Assembly (NCBI GenBank): GCA_947483555.1
Contig: CANKMW010000008.1
Coordinates: forward strand, 81,931 to 145,930
Direction of reading: 5' to 3'
DNA: 64,000 nt
Origin: Myxococcales bacterium
GTDB lineage: Bacteria; Myxococcota_A; Polyangia; Haliangiales; Haliangiaceae
The notes under the pieces are model-generated. The model saw only the letters and a program-made list of their open reading frames with translations, was not told the origin of the DNA and made no database searches. Shown one piece after another: positions 34,154 through 45,939 of the stretch (positions are counted from its first letter, which is position 1; every line of letters starts with the position of its first letter). The position numbers and the translations under genes are program-made.

Positions 34154-34771
34154 TCACGCGGTTGGCGATCCGGATGTGGCGATCGCGTCCCACGCCGTGA
34201 GCTCGACGTGATGCCCCATGTCGTCGTCGAGCGTGAAGTAACCAGCCCGCGCGGCGCGCACCATGCCGACGAACGCGCCCCACACGGTGACGATCAGCGC
34301 CGCCGCCGGCAGCGGCTTGAGGACACCCGAGCCGCGGCCGCGCTCGACGACCTGCGCGATCGGCGCCAGCACGCGTAGCTCGACGGCGCGCGATTCGGCA
34401 TCGAGGTAGTCGCCGTGGTGGTGCAACTCCAGGAACGCGAACGCGCGCGGCTCGCTGCGCGCGAAGTCGATCAGCGCCCACCACAGCTGGTGGAACTGCT
34501 CGCGGAGCGGCGCGGTGGCCGGGACCGCGCGCAGCAGCGCCGCGGCGAGCAGGGCCTTGGCGCCCCGGTAGACCTCGTTGACCAGCTGCTCCTTGCTGGC
34601 GACGTGGCGGTAGATCGATCCAGCGGCAACCCCGGCGGCGGCAGCGAGGTCGGGGATGGAGGTGCCGTGGAAGCCGCGCTCGGCGAACAGGGTCAGCGCG
34701 GCGTCGAGGAGGTGATCGCGCCGCCCCGGGATGACCGGACGGCCTCGCTTCTTTTGCGAATGAACGATCAC
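34154..34771 (-). CDS. TetR-family transcriptional repressor
   Basis: A 205-residue protein from the GTG at 34771. The N-terminal helix-turn-helix is standard for TetR: Arg-Asp-His-Leu-Leu-Asp-Ala-Ala-Leu-Thr-Leu-Phe-Ala-Glu-Arg-Gly-Phe-His-Gly-Thr-, then Val-Ala-Ala-Gly-Ser-Ile-Tyr-Arg-His-Val-Ala-Ser-Lys-Glu. The C-terminal half is helical and would bind an unknown hydrophobic ligand. An alternative GTG at 34813 would add 14 residues but lies at the -35 of the predicted promoter, so I prefer 34771. A strong inverted repeat covers the chosen start, suggesting autorepression. The gene is followed by an unknown-function gene, probably its target. Confidence 0.85.
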   Translation of the reverse strand: MIVHSQKKRGRPVIPGRRDHLLDAALTLFAERGFHGTSIPDLAAAAGVAAGSIYRHVASKEQLVNEVYRGAKALLAAALLRAVPATAPLREQFHQLWWALIDFARSEPRAFAFLELHHHGDYLDAESRAVELRVLAPIAQVVERGRGSGVLKPLPAAALIVTVWGAFVGMVRAARAGYFTLDDDMGHHVELTAWDAIATSGSPTA

Positions 34772-34777
34772 TCGCAA
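34754..34777. promoter_or_regulatory. TetR-type operator overlapping the repressor start codon
   Basis: TTGCGAATGA, four bases, TCACTCGCAA: two 10-base arms with one mismatch, a typical TetR half-site arrangement in an AT-richer patch. It overlaps the proposed GTG start at 34771-34769, just downstream of the predicted promoter, so bound repressor would block initiation or escape. Confidence 0.7.
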
Positions 34778-34780
34778 ATA

Positions 34781-34809
34781 CGAATACGCTCCAAGCCCCT
34801 GGACGTCAA
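34781..34809 (-). promoter_or_regulatory. Putative promoter of the TetR operon
   Basis: On the minus strand TTGACG (34804-34809), a 17-nt spacer and TATTCG (34781-34786) precede the operator and start codon. The -35 matches the consensus at 5 of 6 bases; the -10 is weak (3 of 6). Confidence 0.4.
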
Positions 34810-34818
34810 CCACAATCG

Positions 34819-36065
34819 TCAGCGGTCAGGTTTCGGCACGGTGGGCAGCTCGTCGGGCTCCTTGCCCTTCACCTTGCCCGGCTTGCGCGTCGGTCGCTTC
34901 TTGCCGATGCCCCGACCGGGACGCGACGCCGCATCGACCGTGGCATCGACGGCCGCGTCGAGCGGGGCCTCCGCACCGGCGTCCGCACCGGCGTCGCTGG
35001 TCGCCGCGTCGACGGGAGCCGCGCCGTCGATCGACGCGATCGGGGCCGCGCCGGTGGCTGCGCCGGCGCTGCGGTTGCCCAGCGACCGCGCGAGCGTGAC
35101 GCCGCCGGCGCCAGCACCGAGCACGCCGGCGATTGCCAGCGCGGCCACCAGGCGCCGCCGCGCCGGCGGTCGGGCCAGCGCGCGCACCGCGACACCTAGC
35201 TCGGCGACCGTGGCGAAGCGCGCCTCCGGATCCGGTGCCAGCGCGCGGCGGACGATCGCGTCGGCGCGGCGATCGGCTGGTGGCGCGAAGCTGCCGAGCG
35301 GGAGCTCGCCGGTGAGCATCTCGTAGAGGATCACCCCCAGCGCCCAGACGTCGGCGCGGTGATCGACGGTGCGCGCGTCCTTGCGCTGCTCGGGGGCGAG
35401 GTAATGGAAGGTCCCCATCGCCACGTTGGTGCGGGTGAGCGTGGTCATCACGACGTCGGGGCCGAGCTGGGCCAGTCCGAAGTCGGCGACCTTCACGCCG
35501 GCGTCCCCGACCAGGATGTTGGCGGGCTTGAGGTCGCGGTGGACGATCCCGGCGGCATGCGCGGCCGCGACACCGTCGCAGACCTGGCCGAACACGTCGA
35601 CGATCTCGGGCAGCGCCATGCGCCCGGCGGCGAGGCGGGCGGACAGATCGCGCCCGGCCACCAGCTCGGTGACGATGTACGCCACGTCGCCGTCCTCGCC
35701 GTGATCGAGGAAGCGGACCACCCGCGGGTGATCGAGACGGCGCAGCGCCTGGGCCTCGCGCGCGAAGCGCGCCAGCGCGACCCGACGATCGTCGCCCAGC
35801 CCGGGCCGCAGCACCTTGATCGCGACCTCCCCCGCCGGTCCGCGGCCCCGGTACACGGTCCCCATACCGCCGGCCCCGATCCGCTCGAACACGTCGTGGC
35901 CACCGATCCGGGTGCCGGCGAGATCATGCTCGAGCGCCACCACCGCCGCCCCCGGCGCGGTGCCGATCCGCGACACCGGCGCCGCCAGCCCGCACGTGGC
36001 GCACGACAGCCGGGTGTCGCCGACCGCCAGCGCCACCGCCGCGCCACACGCCGGGCAGCGGACGT

Positions 36066-36069
<4 letters not shown>
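34819..36069 (-). CDS. Ser/Thr protein kinase with N-terminal zinc ribbon and membrane anchor
   Basis: A 416-residue protein. A four-Cys zinc ribbon (Cys-Pro-Ala-Cys at 5-8 and Cys-Ala-Thr-Cys near 23-26) precedes a complete kinase domain (about 57-310). It has glycine loop Gly-Ala-Gly-Gly-Met-Gly, catalytic His-Arg-Asp at 177-179 and Asp-Phe-Gly at 196-198, with Ala-Pro-Glu closing the activation segment. A hydrophobic helix near 318-336 is followed by an Ala/Asp-rich outer segment and a very basic tail. Its GTG start overlaps the stop of the FHA-GAF-sigma54 activator gene, so kinase and activator are made together. FHA domains read phosphothreonine, so the activator is a natural partner or substrate; this is inference. 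Confidence 0.9.
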
Positions 36070-37883
<1,814 letters not shown>

Positions 37884-37923
37884 GCCCGCCGACCAATGTA
37901 CCGCGGCGAGGGTCACGGAGCCG

Positions 37924-39057
37924 TCAGGTGGACGGCGGGTCATCGCCAATCGTCAGGTAGTCGACCGCGGCGTCGCCGATGGCGTGGTGACCGCCGCGCA
38001 GCGGCACCAGGCGCAGGCCCGGCGCGTCGATCGGTCGCCCGGCGGCCGGTGCCGGTGTCTGGCCGGCGGCGCGGCGCCAGAACGCCGCCGCGCGGCGGCG
38101 GTTGCCGCCAGCACGATCGGGCCGCGTGAACGAACCGTCGCCGACCAGGATCGTGAGCCGCGGCGCCTCGGGGCGCGCCGCCAGGCGGGCCCAGGTCTCG
38201 TCGAGCCAGGCGGCGCCGTAGTTGCCGTCCGCGAACACCACGTCGCCGACCCGTACCGCGCGGCGGGCACCGTCGGGGTTCACCGCCGCCAGCTGACCCA
38301 CCGCGCCCCACACGCCCTTGCCGCCGTTGGAGAATCCGATCAGGTGCAGGCGCACGTCGAGGGCGTCGGCCTCGACGCAGGCCATCGCCGCCGCGCGCGC
38401 GACGGCGGTGGCGACGAACACCACGAAATCGCCGGGCGCCGCGTGACCGCCGGCGCAGCGCCGATCGGCGCATCCGGCTTGCCAGTACGGAGTCCGCGCC
38501 GTGGGATCGCCGTGCGCGCTCGAGGGCGCGTCGGGTGCGACGTAGACGACGTTGCCGCCCCGATCGAGCAAGCGCGCGATCGAGCTGGCGTGGCGGTGAT
38601 CCATGGCGGCGTCGGCGAACGAGCCGTGGCCCTCCATGTAGATGACCAGCTCCACGGTCCGGGTCGGATCGAGCGCGTGCGGGACGTAGACCAGCGTGTC
38701 CCGGCGACCGCCGACGGCGGCCAGCTTGCCCAGCCACGCCGTGCCCCGTTCGGTCAGGCCATGCCGCGCCAGCGCCGCCGCCAGGGCGTGCCCGGTGCGC
38801 GGCGTGCCCGCTCCGGTGTCCACGCTCGGCGTGCCGCACTCGGTCACCGGTCCCGGCTGCGGTTGCGGTTGCGGTCGCGGTTGCGGTTGCGGCTGCGGTT
38901 GCGGTTGCGGCTGCGGTTGTGGCTGCGGTCGCGCCCGCGGTCGCGCCTGCGGCTGCGGTTGCGCCGTTGCCAGCGCCGTCATCTCCGTCATCGAACGTAG
39001 CTCGAGCGTGGCCCAGCCAAGGACCATCGCTGCGGCCACAGCGGCCAGGCGCAGCAT
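37924..39057 (-). CDS. Exported alpha/beta-hydrolase-like protein with Pro-Gln repeat
   Basis: A 377-residue protein with an N-terminal signal peptide, then a Pro-Gln/Pro-Arg repeat (about 33-68) encoded by the GGTTGC hexamer repeat. The catalytic domain has Leu-Val-Ile-Tyr-Met-Glu-Gly-His-Gly near 138, a nucleophile elbow Gly-Phe-Ser-Asn-Gly-Gly near 240 and a C-terminal Gly-Gly-His-His-Ala-Ile that could supply the catalytic His. Several Cys (Ala-Gly-Cys-Ala-Asp-Arg-Arg-Cys) may form a disulfide outside the cytosol. It is a possible esterase or peptidase-like hydrolase; substrate unknown. The ATG has GAGGAGG 7 nt upstream. Confidence 0.72.
   Translation of the reverse strand: MLRLAAVAAAMVLGWATLELRSMTEMTALATAQPQPQARPRARPQPQPQPQPQPQPQPQPRPQPQPQPGPVTECGTPSVDTGAGTPRTGHALAAALARHGLTERGTAWLGKLAAVGGRRDTLVYVPHALDPTRTVELVIYMEGHGSFADAAMDHRHASSIARLLDRGGNVVYVAPDAPSSAHGDPTARTPYWQAGCADRRCAGGHAAPGDFVVFVATAVARAAAMACVEADALDVRLHLIGFSNGGKGVWGAVGQLAAVNPDGARRAVRVGDVVFADGNYGAAWLDETWARLAARPEAPRLTILVGDGSFTRPDRAGGNRRRAAAFWRRAAGQTPAPAAGRPIDAPGLRLVPLRGGHHAIGDAAVDYLTIGDDPPST
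38854..38964 (+). repeat. CGGTTG/CGGCTG hexamer repeat, in frame on the minus strand
   Basis: About 18 hexamers, mostly CGGTTG and CGGCTG with CGGTCG and CGCCCG variants, encode the Pro-Gln/Pro-Arg linker right after the signal peptide of the hydrolase-like protein. It is a member of the CGGNNN repeat family. Confidence 0.85.
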
Positions 39058-39243
39058 CGGAGCCTCCTCGACGCCCGCGCGATGCGAGCGACGGGCATGC
39101 CTTCAGCAACGACCGCGCCACCGCTCCTGCCCAGCGGCCACGCCGGCTTGCGAGCCGCGTCGGGCGCCGCAACCGTCAAGGTCGTTGACCCGTGCAAAGT
39201 CACTTTACTCCCGCCGTGACGTCGTCGATGGCACGATCGCCCC

Positions 39244-39954
39244 ATGCGCTCCCACCGGCCGTCAGCCCTGATGCTCTGCTCGCTCGCCGTCACCGCCGTC
39301 GCCGGTGTCTGTGGCGCCTGTGGGAATGACGAGTCGATCTCGATCGACGCCGCACCCGCCGTCGACGCCGCCACCGACGCCGCGGCCTGCCCGCCGGTGT
39401 GGACCGTCGACGCCGCGGCCGGCACCAGCGCGACCGTCGCCGGCGGCGCCCTGGTGCTGACCGGCACCAACCTGGTCGGATCGGCGCTCGAGGTCTACCG
39501 CGACGGTCTCGGCGGCGACTTCGACGTCAGCTTCACGATCGAGGCGTTCACGGCCGGCGCCACCGGGGCCTTCCTCCAGGCCGCGATCTCGGAGCGGGTG
39601 CCGACCCCGACCCGGATCCTGTCGACGGCGCTCGGCACCTTCCCCACCGTCGGAGTCAGCGCCGCCGACCAGCCTGGTGGGCCGACCGACATCCAGGCCA
39701 GCGCGGCCACCACCGGCACGTTGCGGTTCGCCCGCACCGGGACGACGGTGACGCTGACCGCCACCGCCGGCGCCACCGTCGCCACCGCGACGGCGACCAG
39801 CTTCGCGCTGCAACCGCTGCGCGTCGGGGTGCAACTGGGCAGCAACATGGGCACGGTCGCACCGGCGTCCACCGCCCGCATCGGCGGCTTCGTGGTCGTC
39901 GCCGGCGCCGGTGTCGCCGCCGACGCCTTCGACTGCAACAGCCTGATCCCATGA
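39244..39954 (+). CDS. Exported lipoprotein of unknown function
   Basis: A 236-residue protein with a signal peptide and Cys at the cleavage region (Gly-Ala-Cys-Gly), followed by an Asp/Ala-rich linker. The mature domain is beta-rich, with Leu-Val-Leu-Thr-Gly-Thr-Asn and Asp-Phe-Asp-Val-Ser-Phe-Thr-Ile-Glu-Ala-Phe. This is the strand pattern of concanavalin-like or DUF1349-like sugar-binding jelly rolls, but no catalytic residues are evident. One further Cys pair may form a disulfide. It is transcribed away from the hydrolase-like gene; the 186 nt between the two starts contains TTGACC (39185-39190) and TTTACT, a possible promoter. Confidence 0.65.
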   Translation: MRSHRPSALMLCSLAVTAVAGVCGACGNDESISIDAAPAVDAATDAAACPPVWTVDAAAGTSATVAGGALVLTGTNLVGSALEVYRDGLGGDFDVSFTIEAFTAGATGAFLQAAISERVPTPTRILSTALGTFPTVGVSAADQPGGPTDIQASAATTGTLRFARTGTTVTLTATAGATVATATATSFALQPLRVGVQLGSNMGTVAPASTARIGGFVVVAGAGVAADAFDCNSLIP

Positions 39955-39986
39955 CCCCACCGACCTGCTAGGGTCCGCCGATCGTC

Positions 39987-42167
39987 ATGCCGGCTGTCGC
40001 CGAGACCCCACGACCCCTGTTCGGCTACCGCCGGTTCTGGGCTCATCGACTGGGACCGGCGTCGTTCCTGCCCACCACGCGCGCCGAGATGGACGAGCTC
40101 GGCTGGGACGTGTGCGACGTTGTGCTGGTCACCGGCGACGCGTACGTCGATCATCCGAGCTTCGGGATGGCCATCGTCGGACGATTGCTCGAGGCGCAGG
40201 GTTTCCGGGTCGGCATCGTCGCCCAGCCTGACTGGCGGTCGGCCGAGGCCTTCGCCGCGCTCGGCGCGCCGGCGCTGTTCTGGGGCGTCACCGCCGGCAA
40301 CATGGACTCGATGGTGAACCGCTACACCAGCGATCGCCGGCCGCGCTCCGACGACGCCTACTCGCCGGGCGGCGCCGGCGGGCTGCGCCCCGACCGCGCC
40401 GCGCTGGTCTACGCCCAGCGCTGCCGCGAGGTCGCCGCCGACGTGCCGCTGGTGATCGGCGGCATCGAGGCCAGCCTGCGCCGCATCGCCCACTACGACT
40501 ACTGGTCCGAGAAGGTGCGCCGCTCGATCCTGGTCGACGCCAAGGCCGACCTGCTGGTCTACGGCAACGGCGAGCGCGCCATCGTCGACATCGCGCACCG
40601 GCTCGCCGCCGGCGCGACGATCGACGACATCCGCGACGTCCGCGGCACCGCGTTCCTGACCCGGCCCGGCGTCCTGCGCGAGGGCTTCGTCGAGATCGAC
40701 TCGACCACCGTCGATCGTCCCGGCCCGGTGGCGCCGCCGGCGGACCCGTACGCGATGGCGCCCGAACGCGCCGCGGCCGCGTGCGCGACCGGCGACCGCG
40801 CTGCCGACCCGGCGACGACGCCGGCGACGCTGCTCCAGATCGGCCGCCGCGCGCCGCGCGCCGACCGAGCGCACACCGTCGTGCGCTTGCCGGGGTTCGA
40901 CGACGTGGTGCGCGACCGCGTGCTCTACGCCCACGCCTCGCGCCTGCTCCACCTCGAGAGCAACCCCGGCAACGCCCGCGCGCTGGTGCAGCGCCACGGT
41001 GAGCGCGACGTGTGGCTCAACCCGCCGCCGCTGCCGCTGACCACCGCCGAGATGGACCGGCTGTACGAGCTGCCGTACCAGCGCGTGCCGCATCCCGGCT
41101 ACGCCGGCGCCCGCATCCCGGCCTACGAGATGATCCGGTTCTCGGTGACCATCCTGCGCGGCTGCTTCGGCGGCTGCAGCTTCTGTTCGATCACCGAGCA
41201 CGAGGGCCGCATCATCCAGAATCGATCCGCGGAGTCGATCCTGCGCGAGATCGCCCTGGTCCGCGATCGCACGCCCGGCTTCACCGGCATCATCAGCGAC
41301 CTCGGTGGGCCGACCGCCAACATGTGGCGCCTGGCCTGCAAGTCGCGCGAGATCGAGGCCGCGTGTCGCAAGCCGTCGTGCGTGTTCCCCGACGTCTGCG
41401 ACAACCTGGGGACCGATCACGGCCCCCTGGTCGCGCTCTACCGCAAGGCGCGGACGCTGCCCGGCGTCAAGAAGGTGCTCATCGCCTCGGGGCTGCGCTA
41501 CGACCTCGCGGTGCGGGCGCCCGACTACGTGCGCGAGCTGGCCCAGCACCACACCGGCGGGTATCTCAAGATCGCGCCCGAGCACACCGAGGCCGGGCCG
41601 CTCGACCACATGATGAAGCCCGGCATCGGGACCTACGCGCGCTTCAAGGAGCTGTTCGATCGCTACTCGGCGGAGGCCGGCAAGGAGCAGTACCTGATCC
41701 CGTACTTCATCGCCGCCCATCCCGGCACCACCGACCTCGACATGCTGAACCTGGCGCTGTGGCTCAAGCAGAACAAGTTCCGCCCCGACCAGGTGCAGGC
41801 CTTCCTCCCCGGGCCGATGGCGACCGCGACCGCGATGTACCACACCGGGCTCAACCCGCTGCGCTCGCTCAAGGCACGCGAGCCGGTGCACAGCGCCAAG
41901 AGCCTGGCCCAGCGCCGCCTGCACAAGGCCTTCCTCCGCTACCACGACGCCGAGAACTGGCCGACGCTGCGTACGGCGCTGACCCGCATGGGCCGCGAGG
42001 ATCTGATCGGCAACGGCAAGCACCACCTGGTGCCGCGCTGGCAGCCGCAAGGGACCGGGCGGCGCCGCGACGGCAGCCGACCCGACGCCGAGCCGCGCCG
42101 CGGCACCGCGCTCACCCAGCACACCGGCCTGCCACCCCAGCCCCACATCGGCAAGACCCGCCGCTGA
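39987..42167 (+). CDS. ygiQ: YgiQ-family radical SAM protein
   Basis: A 726-residue protein of the YgiQ type. The N-terminal region opens [12 protein letters not shown], followed by a B12-binding-like Rossmann part with [10 protein letters not shown], typical of the family. The radical SAM cluster Cys-x3-Cys-x2-Cys lies at 393, 397 and 400 in [19 protein letters not shown] and Phe-Leu-Pro-Gly-Pro-Met follow later. Length matches the family. The reaction of YgiQ proteins is not established. It starts 32 nt after the upstream gene and is followed after 3 nt by a methyltransferase gene. Confidence 0.92.
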   Translation: MPAVAETPRPLFGYRRFWAHRLGPASFLPTTRAEMDELGWDVCDVVLVTGDAYVDHPSFGMAIVGRLLEAQGFRVGIVAQPDWRSAEAFAALGAPALFWGVTAGNMDSMVNRYTSDRRPRSDDAYSPGGAGGLRPDRAALVYAQRCREVAADVPLVIGGIEASLRRIAHYDYWSEKVRRSILVDAKADLLVYGNGERAIVDIAHRLAAGATIDDIRDVRGTAFLTRPGVLREGFVEIDSTTVDRPGPVAPPADPYAMAPERAAAACATGDRAADPATTPATLLQIGRRAPRADRAHTVVRLPGFDDVVRDRVLYAHASRLLHLESNPGNARALVQRHGERDVWLNPPPLPLTTAEMDRLYELPYQRVPHPGYAGARIPAYEMIRFSVTILRGCFGGCSFCSITEHEGRIIQNRSAESILREIALVRDRTPGFTGIISDLGGPTANMWRLACKSREIEAACRKPSCVFPDVCDNLGTDHGPLVALYRKARTLPGVKKVLIASGLRYDLAVRAPDYVRELAQHHTGGYLKIAPEHTEAGPLDHMMKPGIGTYARFKELFDRYSAEAGKEQYLIPYFIAAHPGTTDLDMLNLALWLKQNKFRPDQVQAFLPGPMATATAMYHTGLNPLRSLKAREPVHSAKSLAQRRLHKAFLRYHDAENWPTLRTALTRMGREDLIGNGKHHLVPRWQPQGTGRRRDGSRPDAEPRRGTALTQHTGLPPQPHIGKTRR

Positions 42168-42170
42168 CCC

Positions 42171-42911
42171 ATGGCGCTCGGCGACTTCGCACCGCAAGCG
42201 CACACGTACGCCGCTCGTCCGGGGTACCCCGACGAGCTCGTCGATCGGCTGGTGGCGCGCGCCGGCGTGACCAAGGGCGATCGGGTCGCTGACCTCGGCG
42301 CCGGCACCGGCATCTTCACCATGCAACTCGCGGCGCGCGGCCTGCTCGTCGACGCGGTCGATCCGAGCCCGGCCATGCGAGCCCAGGCGACGCCGCACCC
42401 GGCGGTGCGCTGGCACGCCGGCACGTTCGAGGCCACCGGGCTCGAGACCGCGTCGGTGCGCTGGGTGACCGCCGCGCAGGCCTTCCACTGGGCCGACCGG
42501 CCACAGGCGCTGCCGGAGCTCCACCGGATCCTCGCACCCGGCGGATGGTTGACCTGCCTGTGGAACGATCGCCGCGATCAGGATTGCGCGCTGCTGGCCG
42601 CGGTGATGGACGCCATCCGCCGCGAGGCCCCGGACTTCGACGAGCGCTACCGCGATCATGCCTGGGCCAGCGCCATGCTCGAGGATGGCTGGTTCGACGA
42701 CCTCAGCGCCGACGAGCAACGCCACGTGGTGGTGATGTCGCGCGATCGTTTCCGGTCGCTGTGGCGCAGCCACAACCACCTCGCCGAGACCGCGGGGCCG
42801 GGGCGCCTGACGCGCCTGCTGGCCGCCATCGACGAGCTCACCGCCGACGTCGACGAGGTCGCGGTTCCGTACCTGACCCGGGCATGGACCGCGCGCGCGG
42901 CGCGGCGCTGA
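42171..42911 (+). CDS. Class I SAM-dependent methyltransferase
   Basis: A 246-residue protein with a Rossmann methyltransferase fold. Motif I is Val-Ala-Asp-Leu-Gly-Ala-Gly-Thr-Gly near 43. An acidic residue ends the second strand (Val-Asp-Ala-Val-Asp-Pro-Ser) near 64, and Gln-Ala-Phe-His-Trp (about 103) matches the UbiE/COQ5-like group methylating small molecules or lipids. The opening Thr-Tyr-Ala-Ala-Arg-Pro-Gly-Tyr-Pro is also typical of that group. The substrate is unknown. It follows the ygiQ stop by 3 nt, so they form an operon. Confidence 0.85.
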   Translation: MALGDFAPQAHTYAARPGYPDELVDRLVARAGVTKGDRVADLGAGTGIFTMQLAARGLLVDAVDPSPAMRAQATPHPAVRWHAGTFEATGLETASVRWVTAAQAFHWADRPQALPELHRILAPGGWLTCLWNDRRDQDCALLAAVMDAIRREAPDFDERYRDHAWASAMLEDGWFDDLSADEQRHVVVMSRDRFRSLWRSHNHLAETAGPGRLTRLLAAIDELTADVDEVAVPYLTRAWTARAARR

Positions 42912-42942
42912 CCGTTCGTCGACCATGCCCGCGCCGGTGCTG

Positions 42943-42948
42943 TACAAT
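42943..42948 (+). promoter_or_regulatory. Putative -10 hexamer (TACAAT) of the RCC1-like lipoprotein gene
   Basis: TACAAT (5 of 6 match to TATAAT) ends 6 nt before the ATG at 42955, consistent with a leaderless transcript. TCGACC lies about 18 nt upstream as a possible -35. This spacing supports ATG 42955 over 42925. Confidence 0.5.
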
Positions 42949-42954
42949 GATCGG

Positions 42955-44046
42955 ATGTGGAGATCGCTCGCCATCGTCGTCGTTTGCTGGGGTTGCGGCA
43001 AGGTCACGGACAACGCCGCCACCGACGGGGCTACCGGCGACGGAGCCGCGGGCGACGGGTCGACCACCGACGCGCTCGAGATCGACGGGCCCTCGACCGA
43101 CGCCGCGGTCCCGGTCCCGGTCACGGCGGTCGCGCCCACGGTCGGCAATGCGATGTACCAGGGCACCCAGCGCGACTTCCGGACCCAGCTCGGGACCACC
43201 TGCCGGGGCCGGGTTGCCGCCAGCATGGGCGGGACCGGCTTCTGCTACCTCGCGGCCGACGACAGCGTGAAGTGCGCCGGCGTGGTCGGCGGTATCAACT
43301 ATGGCCTGACCGCGTCCTCGACCGGCCAGACTGGCGTCGAGCAGATCATGGTGTTCTTCCTCGACAACGGCATGTGCGTCACCAAGACCGATCACACGGT
43401 GTGGTGCATGGGCAGCAACACCAACGCGTTCGGCAGCACGCAGACCCAGACCTTCGCGCGGTGGACGGCGCGCAATGACCTGGCAGCGATCGGGTCGGGG
43501 ACCTGGGACCAGATCTGCGGCATCACGAGCACCGGGCAGGTGTACTGCGGCGGGATCGGAAGCCCGAACTTCGGCAACCCGCCGATCGCCGTCGGAGCGG
43601 CGTTCCAGACCAGCCTGTGGGTCGACGGCTCGGGCATGGCGCATCTGAGCGAGACCTCGGTGTTGCGCCCCGGCGAGAGCCGCACCGAGTGTCAGGTCCG
43701 GGCCAACGGGCTGGTCTGCGGCGGCACGGCCTACGGACCGACCAACGGCACGGTCGTGGCCGGGTCGCAGATCCAGGGTGCGGGTGGCCCCGGGAACCCC
43801 ACGGTGTGCTGGCTGGTCAACGACGGCACCGTCACCTGCACGACCGGTCCCCGGTTCGCTGCCAACCGGGTGCTGTTCCTGGCCGCTGACTACTACTCGG
43901 ACTCGCTGTGCGCGATCTACACCGACGGCTCGGTGTGGTGCATCGGCTCGAACTCGAACGGCAAGTTCGGGACCGGCAACACGGCCGCGCTCACCACCGA
44001 GACCATGGTCGCGCCAGCCGGCAGCGCGCGCGTCCGGTGCGACTGA
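42955..44046 (+). CDS. RCC1-like repeat lipoprotein
   Basis: A 363-residue exported protein: hydrophobic signal ending Cys-Trp-Gly-Cys-Gly, an Asp/Thr/Gly-rich linker, then a beta-propeller-like body. The repeat is a strand motif such as Asp-Asn-Gly-Met-Cys-Val-Thr-Lys, Asp-His-Thr-Val-Trp-Cys-Met-Gly-Ser-Asn and Asp-Gly-Ser-Val-Trp-Cys-Ile-Gly-Ser-Asn. This is the Trp/Cys-Gly-x-Asn signature of bacterial RCC1-like surface proteins in Myxococcota. There are many Cys, suggesting disulfides. It likely binds other surface or extracellular molecules; the ligand is unknown. Confidence 0.75.
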   Translation: MWRSLAIVVVCWGCGKVTDNAATDGATGDGAAGDGSTTDALEIDGPSTDAAVPVPVTAVAPTVGNAMYQGTQRDFRTQLGTTCRGRVAASMGGTGFCYLAADDSVKCAGVVGGINYGLTASSTGQTGVEQIMVFFLDNGMCVTKTDHTVWCMGSNTNAFGSTQTQTFARWTARNDLAAIGSGTWDQICGITSTGQVYCGGIGSPNFGNPPIAVGAAFQTSLWVDGSGMAHLSETSVLRPGESRTECQVRANGLVCGGTAYGPTNGTVVAGSQIQGAGGPGNPTVCWLVNDGTVTCTTGPRFAANRVLFLAADYYSDSLCAIYTDGSVWCIGSNSNGKFGTGNTAALTTETMVAPAGSARVRCD

Positions 44047-44072
44047 GGACCCGCGATCCTGCCCGGCCGGCG

Positions 44073-44756
44073 ATGGCGCGCGCGTCGTGGATCCTGAGCG
44101 TCGGGCTGGCCGTCCTGGCCGGCTGCCCGCCCGCCCAGCCCGACGTGCTGCGCTGCGGGGTGACCGTGCAGGATGCGCTGGTGGCGTGCCCGTCGCAGCG
44201 CGCCCTCACCGCCCACCTCCGCGAGCGCTGGGGCCTGGCGCCGCGCGTGACCCTCACCACCCGTTGCGTACCGGGCCGCTTCGGCAGCGCCGGCTGGTTG
44301 ATCGACGCCATCGCCGTCGACGGCGGCAAGACCGCGGCCGCGACGTTCGTGCTGCAACCGTCGTGTGGCGCCCTCAGCGACGCCGCCCTGCGCACGACAC
44401 CTCCGATCGACGCCAGCTACGAGGCCATCGACCTCGACGGCGACGGCGTCGACGAGGTGGTCGCGCAACGCCGCGACATCGAGCCCGGCGGCACCTCGAC
44501 CAGCATCGAGGCGCTGCGGGTCGGCGGTGGCCGCCTGGCGCGCGCCGGCAAGGTCCGGATCGCGTACGACGGGGTCGATCCCGACCTCGCCGGTCGCCCG
44601 GCCGTGCGCTGCACCGGCACGGCGCGCTACGTGGCGCGGCCCGGAGGCGGGTGGCTGGTCGAGATCGCCGCGACCCGCTCGGAGATCAGCGAGCTGTGCC
44701 TGAGCGATGGCGTCCACCGGTTCGAGCTCGGCATCCACGGCCTGCGCCGGCGTTGA
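44073..44756 (+). CDS. Exported lipoprotein of unknown function
   Basis: A 227-residue protein with a clean type II signal, Leu-Ala-Gly-Cys near residue 19. The mature part has six further Cys. A segment Asp-Leu-Asp-Gly-Asp-Gly-Val-Asp-Glu-Val resembles a calcium-binding FG-GAP/dockerin loop (about 126-135). No enzyme motif is recognised. It begins 26 nt after the RCC1-like gene and probably shares its transcript. Confidence 0.65.
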   Translation: MARASWILSVGLAVLAGCPPAQPDVLRCGVTVQDALVACPSQRALTAHLRERWGLAPRVTLTTRCVPGRFGSAGWLIDAIAVDGGKTAAATFVLQPSCGALSDAALRTTPPIDASYEAIDLDGDGVDEVVAQRRDIEPGGTSTSIEALRVGGGRLARAGKVRIAYDGVDPDLAGRPAVRCTGTARYVARPGGGWLVEIAATRSEISELCLSDGVHRFELGIHGLRRR

Positions 44757-44834
44757 TCGGGCCGAAACGCCGACGACGCGCCACGCGGCGCGCCGTCGGT
44801 TCCAGATGGGTCTCCACGCGCTCGGCGCGGAAGG

Positions 44835-45767
44835 TCAGTTCTGGGGTGGGTTGGCAAGGCACGCGGACAGCGCCGCGGTCTCGGTCCAGCCGCACTCGCC
44901 GTCACCCTGCGCTTCGCAGGTGGCGTCGCGGTAGCACGCGTACTCGGGGCGGAACTCACAGGTGGAGATCACGCCTTCCCGATCGCTGCACACCTGCCCC
45001 GAGCAGCCGCCGACGTAGCAGGTCTTCTCGTCGACCGCGAGCAGGTAGAACTGGGTCGCGGTGCGGGCCTTGCCGTGGCCGCCCGGTCCGGTGACCGTGT
45101 AGCGCTCGCCGGCGATGATGACGTCGTTCACGAACAGCTGCGCGGTGGCGTGGCCGATCGCTTCCTCGCTGGCGCCCGACCGGTCCCAGCCGATCTCGGC
45201 GAGCATGGCGGTGGCCGAGCTGTTGAGCTTCTTCTCGCGGAAGAACGGGCACGGATACGTGATGCAGCGGACGCCCGTGCCCTCGACCTTGGCGAACGGG
45301 CCCGCGGGCGCGTTCGGCCCCTGGCCGATCCACGCCTCGGTGGGACGGAACTCGCCGAACGTGCCGACGCCCGGCCAGATGCGCTTGGCGATCGTACCGC
45401 GGACGACGACCTTCGCGTTGCCGGCGCCGATCGCGCCCTGAACCTGATCCAGCGCGTCCTGGCCCAGACCGAGGCGGTCGAAATCGGTGGTCGCGACGTA
45501 GCAACGGTCCTGGTAGCGGCCGTCGTGGCACTTCGTGGTCGACGCGTTGACGCGGTCGATCCAGAAGCCGCCGCAGTACGGCGACGCGCAGCGACGGAAA
45601 TCGCGCTCCATCGTGAAGTAGGTGTACTGGCCGCCGGCGACGTCCGACTTGCTGTCGTCGACCTCGATGACGTCATCGATGTCGAACTCGTCCTCGACGG
45701 ACTGATCGGTACAGGCGGCCGCTAGAGGGGCGGCGAGGGCAATGGCGAATAGAATGCGGGAAGTCAT
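44835..45767 (-). CDS. DUF6748-like lipoprotein with eight-cysteine cluster
   Basis: A 310-residue exported protein with a signal peptide ending Leu-Ala-Ala-Ala-Cys, then an acidic Asp-rich linker. A first domain has Tyr-Phe-Thr-Met-Glu-Arg-Asp-Phe-Arg-Arg-Cys and Tyr-Cys-Gly-Gly-Phe-Trp (DUF6748-like, common in this bacterial group). A C-terminal block of exactly eight Cys (about 255-305) matches the eight-cysteine-cluster domain. Both domains are known only as uncharacterised surface modules. The ATG at 45767 is preferred over one 10 codons upstream because the signal peptide begins there. It is divergent from the CapA gene, with 172 nt between starts. Confidence 0.72.
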   Translation of the reverse strand: MTSRILFAIALAAPLAAACTDQSVEDEFDIDDVIEVDDSKSDVAGGQYTYFTMERDFRRCASPYCGGFWIDRVNASTTKCHDGRYQDRCYVATTDFDRLGLGQDALDQVQGAIGAGNAKVVVRGTIAKRIWPGVGTFGEFRPTEAWIGQGPNAPAGPFAKVEGTGVRCITYPCPFFREKKLNSSATAMLAEIGWDRSGASEEAIGHATAQLFVNDVIIAGERYTVTGPGGHGKARTATQFYLLAVDEKTCYVGGCSGQVCSDREGVISTCEFRPEYACYRDATCEAQGDGECGWTETAALSACLANPPQN

Positions 45768-45939
45768 TTGATCGGAGAGCTCCTTACCGCGCGCCATGAG
45801 CAGCTACCGTGCCAGCTGAAAGCCGCGCCGCGTCGCGACCTTGCGAGCCGCCCGAGTGCAGCGGCCGCAGTCACTGCTGACCACTGTGGTAGCCAGTGTC
45901 GCACCCCGCCTGCGACGATCCGTGCCAGGGTGGCGTTCC

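Noticed and set aside
39495..43226. Antisense open frame of 1243 codons across three genes
   Set aside because: It crosses a lipoprotein, ygiQ and a methyltransferase that all have clear motifs, so it is a shadow.
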